Assembly (NCBI GenBank): GCA_037179385.1
Contig: CM074195.1
Location: 14,049,887 to 14,113,886, forward strand
DNA from: Holothuria scabra
Taxonomy: Eukaryota; Echinodermata; Holothuroidea; Aspidochirotida; Holothuriidae
DNA length: 64,000 nucleotides
Reading direction: 5' to 3'
Shown here one piece after another: positions 45,446 to 58,369 of this stretch (position 1 is its first letter; each line of letters begins with the position of its first letter). The position numbers were made by a program, and so were the translations under genes. Below the pieces are notes generated by a model, which saw only the letters and a list, made by a program, of their open reading frames with translations, ran no database searches and was not told the DNA's origin.

Positions 45446-45625
45446 GGTAACATTCCTATATGGGACCCTTACGGGCCCCATATCTTGGCCCTTAAGGGGC
45501 CTATGGGTTTGCACCCGGGATTAATATGGGGCCTATATGGGTCCCTTATTGACCCATATGACCCATACGGAAAAGTTCTGGGGCCCATGTTAACAACTGA
45601 AATGTGGGAAAAATATGGGTCAACC
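45446..45625. mobile_element. Partial MITE of the CCCATATGGG family
   Basis: Starts CCCAGGTAACATTCCTATAT, matching the terminus of the 44460-44770 copy, and contains GGGCCCCATAT, TTGCACCCGGG and CCTATATGGGTCCC. The right terminus is not evident. Confidence 0.55.
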
Positions 45626-45654
45626 CTGTAATATATAATTCACTCAGCTAGCAC

Positions 45655-45812
45655 CACTCCACTATAATTCTAAGATATCTTTTCTACAAGTCTCTCTCGA
45701 TTCTATTCGATTCTATCTTATTTCTCTACTCCTCTATTTCTAACTTTCTATCTTACTTCTCTGGCTTCCAATTTCAAAATCTCATCTCTACTCTCAATCT
45801 CGAATCTCAAAA
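45655..45812. repeat. Pyrimidine-rich TCTAT/TCTC tract
   Basis: About 150 bases on the plus strand are mostly C and T with repeated TCTATT, TTCTCT and CAATCTC motifs, a decayed microsatellite. Confidence 0.6.
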
Positions 45813-47280
45813 AGTGAATGAAGTCCTAAAGTTCTTTGTCACATGGGTCTACACCCATGGTGCCAAAGTGGGAGTGTGCTAAAGGTATTTTACTATTCTC
45901 ATTGGTGCAGCGTCTGCAGAGTGCATCTAGGATGAGACAAAGAGAAATCTGCACTAATGAGTCAAACCTATTTCCTAGTAATGTTTTCCTGACAGGTAAC
46001 GTTGACCAGTGGTGGTCACATACTGTGGACCCACACAATAAAAAGATTTATTTAAGTACTTAAGCCAATGTGACAGGAAATGAGAATAATCTCAATTCCG
46101 TGAACTTTGATAAAACAGATAAACTAGGGACAGCTACATGAGGTTGAAAGAATAGGTGTCAGATATTTAGGCTTACATTAGGAACTTGGCGGAATTTCTT
46201 ACCCTTTAGACCTCCTACAGTACAACCACAGGAATGAACCTCCTGCATGGGGTGAAAAATAAAATCAGGATCCACCCCCGGTGCCAATCAAATTCGATCC
46301 TCCTGCTCTCATTGGCATTGCATCCATACTTTCAGTTAGCGAGGGAGGCAAAGTTCGTCAGTGAATCGGCTAGACAACAACACTTTATGCAACGATCTTC
46401 TACTTGTGAACATTACCATCTCTTTCTGTTAATGACTCTATTGGCTTTCCATACATTGTAACAAAAGCAGTTACGGTCCAAATTTGAATGTTCCAGTCAG
46501 CGGCTCTCTTGAAAGTTCCCAGAAATCTCAACTACTTGTTCCTGAAACAGCTGTCACAATAACAGTAAGTTGTGAAATCTGTTTTACATTCTTTAAAATC
46601 ATCTAGAAGGACGCTTTCATATATAAAATGATGAAAATTGTTCACTTGTTGAGCCATATGTTTGTGCAAGGCACAAGCCCTTAGCCTAACAGTTAAGTGC
46701 ACACTGCAGGTACAAGCCTAATGAGTAATGTTGGTGTTCGATAGATAGGCAGTTATACTGTCGAATGCGCGCCAAACTTTCCCAAAGGCTGTTCTATCGT
46801 TTCAAGACTTTTACATGAAATTTTAGTGCAGATGTGCTCTCTACAGACCCGTGCAGTCAACGTTCATCCCATTATACTTACTGTAGTACCTTGAGTCAGT
46901 CACTATTTCCGCCATTTACTCTAGGCCTAACGTTAGGCCTAGTACTAGGCCTATTAAAAATCTTGGGGCGAAAATAGGCCTAAATGTTTGAGCTTAGGCC
47001 TAGGCTGCCGCTAAGTACTGTATGTATGTTAAAAGTTTAAAATTTCAAAGCCAAGGTCAAGACAACAATAAAATATGTGGATAGGCCTAAAACTTTTTTA
47101 GCATCCTCGCCGTAAAGAATGAATTGTGTGATGTTCTTATAAACATCAAGTATAGTCATGGTCTTCTATTTTTTTTATGTAGGCAATAGACTAAGTATGT
47201 CCCTACTCTGTGTGTCTCTATTATAGCAGGCTTATGTGAAATGTGTGAACAATTGTTCACAGCACTGAATGTTGTATACT
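45813..47280. other. No gene assigned
   Basis: Short open frames have no domain. A local TAGGCCTA-rich patch is at 46920-47000. Nothing else is supported. Confidence 0.35.
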
Positions 47281-47876
47281 GTACTTGTACATAGGTATGT
47301 ATTAGTATGTCTACCAAAGTCTACAGTGAAAATGTTGCTTGGGAAGACATCTGCACAGCCAGTAATGAGTGATGCACAGAATAGCAAAAGACATCAATGT
47401 ATGATATTTGAAACTTTGGGGAAAAGTTTATAAAATGTTCATTTGACACAAGTACCACTGATTTCACAATCCATAACTTTAAGCCCCCCTCCCCCCCCCC
47501 CAAAAAAAAAAGATGTTTACTGCTAAAAATAAAAGGGACTGAGGGCAGAAAGTAACCAGGGCAGAAACTAACGTAATCCAGCTACCTGTACGTAAGTATG
47601 TATTAGTACACTAAAGTCTACAGTGAGAGTGTTGCTTGGAGCATGGCAGTAATGAGTGTTGCACTGAATAGTAAGAGACATGGATGATGTTTGAAACTTA
47701 AAGGGAAACTTGATGAAATCTTCATTTGACACAAGTACAGTACTGTACCAATAATATCACATTCCATTTCATTACTCTCCACCCCTAAAAAAGATGTTTT
47801 CTGCTGAAAATAGAAGGGGTGAAAAAGCATCGTTTTTTGAAGGGCAGAAAGTAATGAGGGCAGAAAATAATGTATT
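47281..47876. repeat. Diverged tandem duplication of a ~300-bp segment
   Basis: 47281-47580 and 47583-47876 share, in order, GTATGTATTAGTA, AAGTCTACAGTGA, TTCATTTGACACAAGTAC, AAAGATGTTT.CTGCT and GGGCAGAAAGTAA. Indels and substitutions separate the copies. Confidence 0.75.
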
Positions 47877-50800
47877 ATTTTGGAGGGCACAGAAAAGAAA
47901 TGAAGGAGAAATAAATACCTTTGGCTAGGCTTGAATGCAATGAGTGTATCACTGTGGATATTTCTGGGTTGCAGTTTGGCAAGCTAAATATGAAAAGTGA
48001 AAGTGAAGAGCACTGTACTGTACCTAGTGTGAAATTAAGGCAACATTCTTCCATGCTGGAGTGCCTAAATTGTTTCAAAATTTGTTGCTACAGCAGAACA
48101 GAAAAATGACTGTACAGTAGAATCCCCCTTTTGTTAACCTTGCGCTGGTCTTTTTATATTTCTTGACTTTCTTTTTTAAGCCATTGTACAGTACTGTACA
48201 TACAGTAAGGTTGACGTACTGTAGATGGTGTCACAGTGTTGTGAATACAATAGACACTCAAAAGCAAGTGTCCTGGGACCTCTGACATTCTTTTCAAGAA
48301 CCAGAGGAAAAGTTTAATGGTCTCTTAATGTCTTCATGAGTTTTCGTTCTTTCATAAGAGTACAGTATTAGGCTAAGACCTGTAAATTTCACCCTTGGCT
48401 GGTGGTGCATTTGTGAACTTTTTATGTCAAGACGATTTATTTTCTGGTGCCCAGTAAATTACTAAAAATTACTGTAGTTACAGATTTGAATAAAGAAATA
48501 CCTTGGATGCTGAATTACAGTACTGTTCTTTTTTCATCCCACAGGAAGCTTTGAGGTAAAGATAATAATGAAACTGAAGGAACTCAAAGAATGTCAAAAA
48601 GTGATCCTTGGGATTTGCGTGCTGCTTCACAAGAAAGCATCCCATAAGTTGATAATGATGCCTTGGATGAGCCACCAATAAAGTACTTAGAAAAAGACAT
48701 TGTGCTTGACCCTATTGCCATTGAATGAAGACACAATTTCAAATAGCTCAGCAGGACTCTAGTAAGCATGTTATGTTTTTCAAGTCTATCTTCACTTTTG
48801 GTGTAAACAATTTTAGTTGCTGTCAATAGCAGTGAACCTTACAGTTAGTGTGATACTGTACAGGTAGATAAATTGTGATTTCCAAATTTATGGATGATGT
48901 CATGATACTGAACTTACAGTATTGTAGAGCGTTCTGCAGGTTTTATAGTATTGCAGAAGGCATCAACCTTAAAGCAATGTTTTCTGTTAGAAAAAATTAA
49001 ACCAAACACCATTGTAATTTACTAATTTCCAGGCGTAGAGTTTAATACTAGATAGTTTACAACACAATTTAGTGTTCTTTTGGTTTGGATATCTTGTTTA
49101 CAGTTAGGGGCCTACTGTACAGTCTTTACTGTATCATGAATGACTAGAATAACTTCATCCTTTTCTAAACTTTGCATGTTCAGGGCTCATTAGATTCAGA
49201 AAAGATCACCAAAATGAGCAAAATTGCTATTGGTCTGTGTTATTTCAATGGGATATTTTTGAGAGGCAGCACTGACATTATGAAGGTCGTGATAGCCATG
49301 ACCATTAGTGCTATCGGACATTCTGTATGTTTAGGCATGTGTGTAGAATATATGTATGCATGTGCAGTAGGTATGTTTTTTATCCACTTTTGTAAAATAT
49401 TTTTTTATATTATGTCTTTTCCCAGGGGCTCACTTGAATGACAACATGCAGAAGGTGGTACATCACCTTAGAACCAACTTCCTACAGTATGATCAATTGA
49501 TCTTTTGAATTTGTGTGCTACTGAACTGTAGAAGAGAGAAGAGGGGTCATATGGCAAGCACCATTTTCAAGATCATTTTGAGTGAGTTCCTTCATTTCTT
49601 AAACTCCATTTTGAGATTAAAGTGAGGATTTGAGAGCAGCTTATTTAGTATAATCAAGCCAAAAGGTGAAGTTCCTAATAACCAATTGCCTGTCCTTTGT
49701 CCAGTCTAGACCAAGGTTTATTTCCCTGTTTTACAAACTCTGATTTGAATCTGTTGGCAAGGGTTTACAATGTTCTGTACTCAGAGGTCACGTGGTGTCC
49801 CATGGTGTCATAATACATTATAAATTAGTCAAGTGTTAGGAACAGAAATTGGTCTAAATTGTAAAGAAATGGTAAACATCTTGATGATCAATATGAATTA
49901 ACACTAAAATGTTTTTACCTTATTGATAATGTCTAGTGTCTTGAGAAAATTTCATACTGTATTTAGGAACTGAAGGAAAGTTTCTTTTTAAAGTGTATCT
50001 CAAGTCAAAAGAAATGAAAATTTATATTAAATTGCATGAAATATGAAGGCTAACAGTCCAACTCCAATCTTTCTTGGATATTCCTTATCTGAGATGTGAA
50101 ATGTTGAAGTTTTTCTCCCTCAAATTAAAATGACACATTGTGCAATAATTTTTGATGTACAGTACAGTAATTGTTAAACTACTAGAATTACAGTCTTTTG
50201 TATTTTTTTTTTTTCTGAAAGTTACTGCACCTTATGCCAAGGTGTTCTGGTACTCTTACTCCTATGGGTTAATGTACAGTGTTATTAATTAAGCCCTCTC
50301 GGTGCAACATGCTGTGCAAGCGAACAGGAAATGTTCAAGGTCATAAAAACATTTTTAACTTTAAAGGGAAACAAAGCAGGTAATGTGAGTTTAACTACAA
50401 GAAAGTTGCACATTATTGCACAATGGACTACAGTAATTTGCTTTAATAAGTTTACAAATTTTTTTCGACATTTTACATCTCGGTTCAAGAATGTCCTGTT
50501 GTATGAAGATAGGAGTTGAACTGTTAGAATTTTTTCATGCTGTTTAATACATATATTTTTGAATTTCTTTTTAGGTACACTTTAATGCCCTGGTGCCCAA
50601 CCAGGGATACTACTGTAGCACCCCCTAGACTACAGTAGTAACCCTAGGGGGTATCAATAAACACCACAGATTGTACATGGGATGCTACTCAGACAATTTT
50701 TAAAAAGCATGCTGAATAAATAAGAAGTATTATTAAACTTCATTATACCACCGTAAAGAAACTTTCTAGACTAATTTTGTCATTTTTAAAATCACTCACA

Positions 50801-52206
50801 ATTTATATCTAGACTCCATGCAAATTTTCAAGGGGAGGAGACACCCTCTGTGTTGGAACATACGCTTTTGTATTTCCAGAGATGCGCCTCAAGAACCAAT
50901 GCAAGCTAAATTTCAGTGCACATTGTACTATATTTAAGGTCATTTCTGTGATCAAAAATATTGTGTCTATACTTCTTTCATTGAGAAATACATGTAATGT
51001 AATTATATTGTTGTTTTTGCAGATATTTATGAACCAGGACTCTGAACTAAATTATTTTCAAGTGACTATGGTATCATGTCATATCTGAGATGCATCATCA
51101 GACCAACAGACTTTTCAGTTGCTACTGATAATTGATTTATGATGGAATGGTAATATTGTCACCAGAGGTCTAGCCTGTGTAGCTGCTTTGAGCAGCTGCC
51201 CCCTCAGGCCCTGCTGGTGATAGTAAAAAATCCTTTCAATGAGCCCAAACTTTGATGGCCTTAATATTCAAGAGCACTCACCACAATTGTTCTATTCCTG
51301 AAGTAGGTGTTGCAATGCAAAGTTGACCACAAAGTTGTTCAAACCAGAAGCAAAACCATAGGCTTATTACGTCTGCTAAGGTGATTCTATTGCAGATGGA
51401 AGTCTTGATCATGGGCAGCATGTTACTCTCATTTTAACCAAAAGTCTTTGGTTAAAAAATATCGAACTGTCTTTCCTCATGGCTGTGTGCTACAGTAAGT
51501 TGTTCGTATGAAGTGGCTGTACTGTGTGTGTATGTTTACATGATGGTACCATGGATACAATACCAGTGCCAAATTACATTGACTCCTGTGACTGTGTACT
51601 GTACTGTTATAGAATGATAGCAATGTATCTCATATGAATAAACATTTAATAACCTTGCTAGAACCAATCCACTTAGAGAAATGATGTTTGCATTGGATTT
51701 CTATGCACAATAAACCAGAATTAAGTTACATAGAACTGGTGGTACACTATAAATAAAAACAAAGCATTGGTCAACAAAGTGAAACCATGACACCAAGTCT
51801 GCTTGCTTCAAGTTCCCCCTTCTACAATATGCAGAAACCTTGCCACATTCAACTACTATCATCTTGAGAACCAAATTCGAAAAACAAACAAAAATATCAC
51901 GGGAATGCTAAGGACACATTCCCTTTAAGATATGTAAAATAAATGTTTCTGGACTTTTCTTTAGTTTTTGAAGTTCTGAGGAATTTTTCCGGACTGCGGA
52001 ATTATGCTTTTTTGAGAGATTGTGTCAGGACATTCAATTTTTTATGAAGGTTTTTCATCCTTGATATTGCCTTTGGCAACTGTCTGTCTTTCAAACCTCC
52101 AACATTCTGTTAAAATTATAACATCATGATTGCTAAGATTATTGTTGGTACTTGACAGGTGTATTTATACATCAAAATCTCAAGAATAGATGGGATTTCT
52201 AGCAAG
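47877..52206. other. No gene assigned
   Basis: AT-rich sequence. One exon-like piece near 49183-49290 has an AG before an open stretch and a GT after it but shows no domain. TACAGTACTGTA-type motifs are frequent. No complete mobile element was recognised. Confidence 0.3.
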
Positions 52207-52211
52207 CTCCT

Positions 52212-53064
52212 TGTGGTAGAATCACTTAGGTCTACTAGGTGCAAACGATACTCTGACACGTTGTTGCAATTATTCCAGAAGGCAGTACTTTATTGAACAC
52301 ACAGGTATAGTAGATTGCCATGGAACAGTATGAAATACGGTATTCAACAACTGTGTTTTACCCTGAAAAAGAAAAATCAAAGCCTGTGTAAATGACTGAG
52401 CAAATATTCTAGAGTAAGCAACAAATAAAAAAAATACATGGATAAAGTTAAATCACATAAATTTCTAAAGAAAGTTCAAGCGTTTGGTTCATCCAATCGC
52501 ATTTCTCGGAGAAAGTCCTAACAAGGCTTCCTTAAGCTGAAATGATCTAAACAGCAACTAAAAATGGTCATTAAAGGCATCCGTAGATTCCAAACGAGCG
52601 TGACCCTACAGTACTAGCAGGTAAACCCATCATGATATTACATAGGTCCACCACGATAACCATCCTAAGATACTGATCACACCACTGGATGAAAAAAAAC
52701 GAAATAATCTAAGAAATGTAATGTCAATGAGCACACAGGCAGTCCGCCGAGGTAATTACAGTGGGCCTAAGTAGTAGTCAATGCATATCATAACATGGTA
52801 GGCCAAAGGCGGAGCATGGTTCAAGAATACGCGATACTAAATTCTTAAAAATTAAGGTTAGAAACACATCTTGATTGCTGAGAAAATTCCTTAGAGTGAG
52901 AAACTACATAAACCACAACATACCTTCACAATCCAACGTAACTGTAAGAAAACACGATGATTTCGAAGCAAAATCAATGAAACTTTGACTCACGAGGCGA
53001 ATATCTAAACAGCATTGAAAACAAAGTAAAACTACCGAAGAGCATAAGTGCTTAATCCAGAACA
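52212..53064 (-). repeat. 3' LTR of the BEL/Pao element
   Basis: 853 bp, plus-strand ends TGTGGTAG and CCAGAACA. It matches the other LTR except for two transitions that I could see (T/C in the CATAGG.CCACC stretch and G/A in AATAC.CGATAC). Confidence 0.95.
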
Positions 53065-53146
53065 TCCCAACCTCCCCAGACTTGACGGGATGTCAAAAAC
53101 TTTATCTAAAGGCAATTACAAATCAAGTCTCCTTGAAGTTCACAAA

Positions 53147-53866
53147 TCAAGCAATGTCCGAACGTTCGGATTTTTTCAGTAAAGAAGTAAGTTTCGTTAC
53201 TGGTCTCTTCATCACTGTCCCATCGGCGAACCTAACTTCTACCACCCTCACCAAGTTATCTGTCCCCGGAAAGACCCTCTGGACTTCTGCCATCTTCCAA
53301 TTGCCTCGTTTAACATTTTCGTCTGGAACCAGAACGACATCCTTTTCTTGTAGGTTTTCGCCCGCAGATGTCCACTTTTGTCTAGGGGAGAGTTTATGGA
53401 TACACTGCATCCAACGACGCCAGAATCCATCTACCATTTCCCTGCATACTTCTCTACGTTTCCAAGGGTTTTTCCCAAACTCTTCACATGGTACTTCAGG
53501 ACAAGGTAGGTCACCTCTTCCTATGAGAAAGTGGTTAGGAGTAAGAGGTGGGTGGTCCAAAGGTGACGACGACTTGGCTGTCAACGGCCGGCTGTTTATA
53601 AGTCCCGAGATTTGGCAAAATATGGTCTCCCATTCTACAAATGAAAGTCGGTCGGCCTTGACCAAATGCCTCATTCCTTTTTTAACTTCTTGGACCATTC
53701 TTTCCACCGCCCCTTGATGGTGAGGTCCCCCTGGTGGTCCAAATTTCCACTGGACGTTGTATCTCTGACAATGTGCTCTCACTTTACCCTGTTCCAGTTT
53801 CAAATTGAGCTCGTTTATAGAGTTGTTAGCTCCTTTAAAGCATGGTGCATTGTCGGTGGTCAGCAC
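53147..53866 (-). pseudogene. BEL/Pao integrase core C-half and DUF5641-like tail
   Basis: About 240 residues from LTTDNAPCFKGANNSIN (the integrase catalytic D of TDNA) through FGPPGGPHHQGAVERMVQEV (with the catalytic Glu in the VERMV stretch), INSRPLT, LTPNHFLIGR, FWRRWMQC and KRGNWKMAEVQRVFPG to RPVTKL. These are the integrase core end and the C-terminal domain of BEL/Pao. The frame is cut off from upstream integrase by a TGA at 53879-53881 where related proteins have Arg, consistent with CGA to TGA deamination. Confidence 0.9.
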
Positions 53867-53881
53867 GGAAGGAGCACCTCA

Positions 53882-54121
53882 AATGCTCACAAATCTATCT
53901 AGTGCTTGTAGGAATGACTGCGTTGACAGATCCTGCACACAAGTCAAGTGCACCGCCCTTGTTACTGCACAGGTGAAAAAACACAGTAACCTTTGGTTGT
54001 GGTGTTATGGTTAAGCTTCACATTCACTGGTCCCAGGTAATCAACGATAGTTGTCTGGAAGGTTTTACCCTGGATTCGGGGAGACTTGCCATTTTTGTTG
54101 AACTGTCTTCCCTCTGAATCT
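53882..54121 (-). pseudogene. BEL/Pao integrase N-half, frameshifted
   Basis: Integrase pieces are spread over more than one frame: VDYLGPVNVKL in one (54010-54050) and RAVHLTCVQDLS then QALDRFVS in another (53890-53960). At least two frameshifts lie between the zinc region and the TGA at 53879. Both segments are otherwise well conserved. Confidence 0.8.
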
Positions 54122-55114
54122 TTAACAAGTGACACAGTCGTGCACAACTTTCCGTGACAAGTTCACATCCCCCACAATCCAGTACTTCGCCCTCACCTCC
54201 GCAGCCGTCCTTAGATGTCCTCCGTGGAGGGCGTATGTGTGTTTTTCACGTACTATCAGCATACTTATGTGGCTCTTTTTGGGAAGGAGATACGGATGTC
54301 TAACATCGTACGACAGAGGAGCTCTGCCAACACGATACGCCTGATCATCTTCGTCAAAGAAAGGATCTAACTTCATAATGTTAGGATCTTCAAAGTCTAT
54401 CTCTTTTTGGGCATACAATTCGGCATCTTTGACATTCTTGTGAGATGGCCACTTGGAAATATGATCAGTGAGCTTATTCAACCCCTGGGCTTTAGGAAGA
54501 TCTTTCAAAGACAACACCCTTGCAGTCACAATCTTAAGTCTGGACGAACTGGAAAAGGTCGTTGGATCAACTATTATAGGGAGGTTGTGGCTTGGGTTCA
54601 CCTTCAAAGACAGTGTTTTGGCATGCCGTACCATTGCCTTCTTTTGTTCTTTATCACCAGGGTCCACCGGCACATTCTTTGGAGTCTCTGGCCAACGGCC
54701 GGGTGGATGTCTAAGAAACGAAGGACCATCTATGACCTTTTTCATCTCTGCTGCAGTCCCTCCTCTTGAAACGAGGTCAATGACATTTTGTTCTGTTGGG
54801 ACAAATGCAACATCATTGTGTGGATCGAACTCTGTAGTTATCTCGCCAACACGATAGGCCACATAGGAACGGAAGGATTTGGAATTTCCTCTTAACCAGC
54901 TGATCACAGTCATACTACCAGTCCAAATCCTCATGTAAGAAATGTCGAATCTTAGAGCATTTTTTACCGTGAGCATCAACCTCGATAACAACAGGCAAGC
55001 TTGCAACTCTTTACGAGGTATGCTTGATTGCTTCAGTGGAGTAACTCTGCCTCTCGCACACACAAATGACAAGTGTGCATCTGAACCGTCAAGGCTGCGG
55101 ACCACCTTAACCAA
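54122..55114 (-). pseudogene. BEL/Pao RNase H and integrase zinc-binding region
   Basis: Covers VRSLDGSDAHLSFVCARGRV, SIPRKELQACLLLSRL and WTGSMTVISWLRGNSKSFRS (RNase H-type), then NVIDLVSRGGTAAEM, then the integrase H2C2 region with ALHGGHLRTAAEVRAKYWI and VVHDCVTC. It ends at a TAA (54122-54124) where a Lys codon AAA would be expected, a single-base nonsense change. It starts out of frame with the upstream RT ORF, so a frameshift lies near 55095-55114. Confidence 0.88.
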
Positions 55115-57864
55115 ATTCCAATACCCATGGCATCCTCAGATGCATCACTTGCTCCATGCAACGAGACCTCAGGCAGTGGCCTTTTTCCTCTAAACACCTC
55201 TGGGACAAGGCATCTTGGAATTTCGACGTCTTCTACTTCTTTGAGATCTTGATTAATTTTGGTCAAAGTTGCATGGATTTCCTCTTTTTGGTTCAGGGGT
55301 TCATCCCAATCAAGATTTAATTGCCATATTCTTTGTAATACGATCTTCGGGCGTACAAGGATTCCCGAGAGCATACCGAACACGTCGTAGTAAGCTGCGG
55401 TATGTGCCAATACACTTCGTTTGGTAAGAACACCTTCGGTGGTAAGTTTGACTTCTTTGACCTTCAAGGTATCTTTCACTAGGTCCCATTTTGTCCCTAA
55501 GGCTGTAGCAGTGCTGCTCTCTGTTTTGTCTGATACCTCAGGAGCATTTGACTGCCACTTTATGATGGAAAAGTTGCCCTTCTTCAGAGTTTCAATAAGT
55601 TTGGTTTTAAGATCTAGGGCCTCTTTGACATCAACCAGTGACTCATTAAGGTCGTCCATGTAGAATTGGTCTGTGACCACTTTCATCAATTTCTCATCAC
55701 CACCAGAATGTTCTTTGACGACATGCCGTAGGGTTACAATGGCAGCTGTTGGGGACGGTCTGTCGCCAAAGGTAACAGTAGTTAGCTCGAACACTTGGAT
55801 TGGTTGACTTGGCTTCTCACGGAACACAAATCTATGAAAACGAGCATCGTCAGGGTTAAGTCTTATGGCCTGGAACATCTTGGTGATGTCAGCAATGACA
55901 CCAACCTCATTTTCCCTGAATCGTAGTGCCACCTCAAACAAGTCGACATTAATATTTGTGCCTTTGATGAGATAATCATTGAGTGAATGACCTTGAAACC
56001 TTGCCTTTGCATCATAGACCACTCTGACAGGTGTAGTTTTAGATTCTTTCGTCACTGCAAAATGTGGCAAGAACCACATTTTTGTACCATTGTGCCTGTC
56101 TTGTTGCAGCTCTTCTTCACTGACACGGCGAGAAACACCTCTTTCCAACTGGTCTTGCATCTGTTTGGAGTAAATTTCCCACTCCTTAGGTCTGTTTTTG
56201 AACTGATTTTCAAGATTTTTCAGCCTTTTAACTGCATAGCTAAAGTTGTCTGGCAGATCATCGGGTGACTTTCTCCAAGGGAGCTGCACTTCGTAAGAAC
56301 CATTGGAAAGTTGTGCTACACTGTTTTGCATGGTCTCTGTGGCATTCAGATTAAGGGCATCCTCTGTACATTTGCACCTCTTTGGTTCAAGGCCTACTGA
56401 TTCTAGGCCGATGAATTCTTCCAGTGGCCCGATGGTGGACACGTTCACATAGTTAGACAGCACATTTGAACTTTTTACTCGTCCTCCTTGGATAAACCAC
56501 CCAAATGGGCATTTAACGGCGATTGGTTCCTCAGACTTACTCCCTAGAACGTACTCTTCCCATACCATTAAATGTGTGTTGTCGATGCCCAGGAGAAGAT
56601 CGATGGTCTCAGAGGGGGCTGGTGGCAATTCTATGTCCCTCAGATGGTCGAAGTATTCAAGCTGATCAGGTGAAATCACCGCAATATCGCCACACGGTTT
56701 ATCAATTTTAGTCACGGTGATTGGAAATGACCAATTTTCGTCAATGTCAGTGATATGACAATCTAAGAGTCTAAGCTTTTCCCTGAAGCTGGAACCTCCG
56801 ACAACACTCAAGTCGTGATCTTGGTAGACATCATGTTTTGTTCTTGGGAAAATTCCTTTTCGCAGGAGGGTTGTCTGACTCCCACCATCCAATAAGATAC
56901 GAACTAAACGGCGGGTGCTGCCACATTTTAGATACCCCATCACAGTAGGCAAAGTACCATCTAATTCTACAACTTCTGAATTGACAGTCGTTGAGGCGTT
57001 GTTTGAAGTACTTATCGATCGGAAAGGTGGCGCCTCGGGATTCGGCTGATTCCTTCCACCAATTTCCCCATACACGACAGGGCAGATGGCTCCAAAGTGG
57101 GAATCGCTACCACATGACTCAGTTCTGCAAGGGGCCACAAACTGACAAGCGTTGCGATCATAGGGAGACTTGCCCGCAATACAGTTGTTATGACCGCACC
57201 GGAAGCAAATGTTGTTTCTCTTCATAATGTCGTATTTAACTTTCAACGGAAGATTTCGAAACTTGTTGCATGTTTTTAGGAAATGGGTATTCGAATTAGT
57301 ATGAAGTGCACACTTTGCAACACCATCAGTTCTGCTGTTTTGTCCACCATCAGTATTTGAAGAAACTGCATGAGACGATCTTGGGATGCGCTGCTGTGTC
57401 GATGAGGAAGCAGGCGGGATGTCAGCATTGACTGTCCTCGCTTTCTCCAGTAATAGCTGTTGGCTATACAGCCACTTGACCAAGCCCGTAAGAGAATCTT
57501 TGGTTTTGTCGTCCCTCACGCTTTTGTAGTAGGCCAAGCGATGTTCCTCTGGCATTTTCTGCTTTATGTGTCCCACCATTATCTTGCTGCTGAGCTCCCC
57601 TGATAACCCGACTGTCTCTGCCTGGTTTTCAAAAACTTGCAGTGCTTGAACAAAGCGGCTCATAGCTGGGAGATTAATCTTGTTCTTTATTTCGTAGGTT
57701 TTCAAGTTGTCAAGATCTTGGAGAAGTCTGTGCACAATCTTGTCTTGGTCTCCGTAACATTCGTCTAACATTTCCCAAGCTCTTTTAACACTGACGCAGC
57801 TTTTGACCTTATTTCGTTCTCTTGGGTTGGCCATTGATTCTGTCAGTTGGAAAAAAACCCTCAA
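55033..57864 (-). pseudogene. BEL/Pao pol: DUF1759 region, zinc knuckle, protease and reverse transcriptase
   Basis: A 2.8-kb open stretch. In order: capsid-like/DUF1759 region (residues ~1-150), zinc knuckle around CFRCGHNNC (~215-245), aspartic protease with ILLDGGSQTTLL (~315-330; the active site reads DGG rather than the usual D-S/T-G), reverse transcriptase with VIADITKMFQAIRLNPDDAR and the intact catalytic FYMDDLNES (~733), then the RNase H start HGASDASEDAMGIG (~915). It opens on a non-ATG codon because the natural start lies in the upstream gag frame. Both ends are frame-broken. Confidence 0.92.
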
Positions 57865-57874
57865 TTTCTGATAA

Positions 57875-58348
57875 TCACGTAGTGCAGTGAATGAACAGTT
57901 CTTTGAATCTTTTATATTCTCTTACATCGCCAGAGAATTTTGGGAACTTCATCCTTTCCATTCGTGATGATGGTTTTGGTGGGTTAGGAACAGTGACAGG
58001 TGGTGTTGTTCCTTGTGTGGCAGTAGTCCCGACAGATGGCTCTTGGGTAGGAGACGTATGGTTCACAGTTTTCTTTGCCTTTAGGAGGGCTTGTACAAAT
58101 TCTTGTTCACAGTCCACCATCCACTTCTCCTCTGTCTGAAATTCATCATCGTTTTCGATCGTGTCAATTAATTCAGAGTGTTTGGCCTCTATGTTTTTAA
58201 ACTGATGCTCAGCCTTGGACATGTACTGTTTGATGATATCTGGGTCGGTAGTGCTGTTGTTGACTAGGCCCCCCAGTGTCGTAAGCGTTCTTGAAAGTTG
58301 TCCTTTACAGTTTCTCCTTGATATTTTGAGTTTGTTTGTGTCGCTCAT
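57875..58348 (-). pseudogene. BEL/Pao gag N-terminal part
   Basis: About 158 codons from the ATG at 58348 (MSDTNKLKISRRNCKGQLSR), 22 bases inside the 5' LTR. LSRTLTTLGGLVNN and KFSGDVREYKRFKELFIHC match the start of BEL/Pao gag. It ends at a TGA (57875-57877) while the next frame carries on without a gap (DYQKLRVFFQL), so the break is a one-base frameshift or, less likely, a programmed shift. Confidence 0.85.
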
Positions 58349-58369
58349 GTTGTTGACAGTTGTTGAAGA

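Noticed and set aside
49172..49441. Possible exon with acceptor and donor
   Set aside because: No domain, no phase-matched partners nearby; a chance open stretch is as likely.
53082..53717. Plus-strand frames of up to 211 codons across 53-58 kb
   Set aside because: Antisense shadows of the minus-strand BEL/Pao integrase, RT and gag frames.
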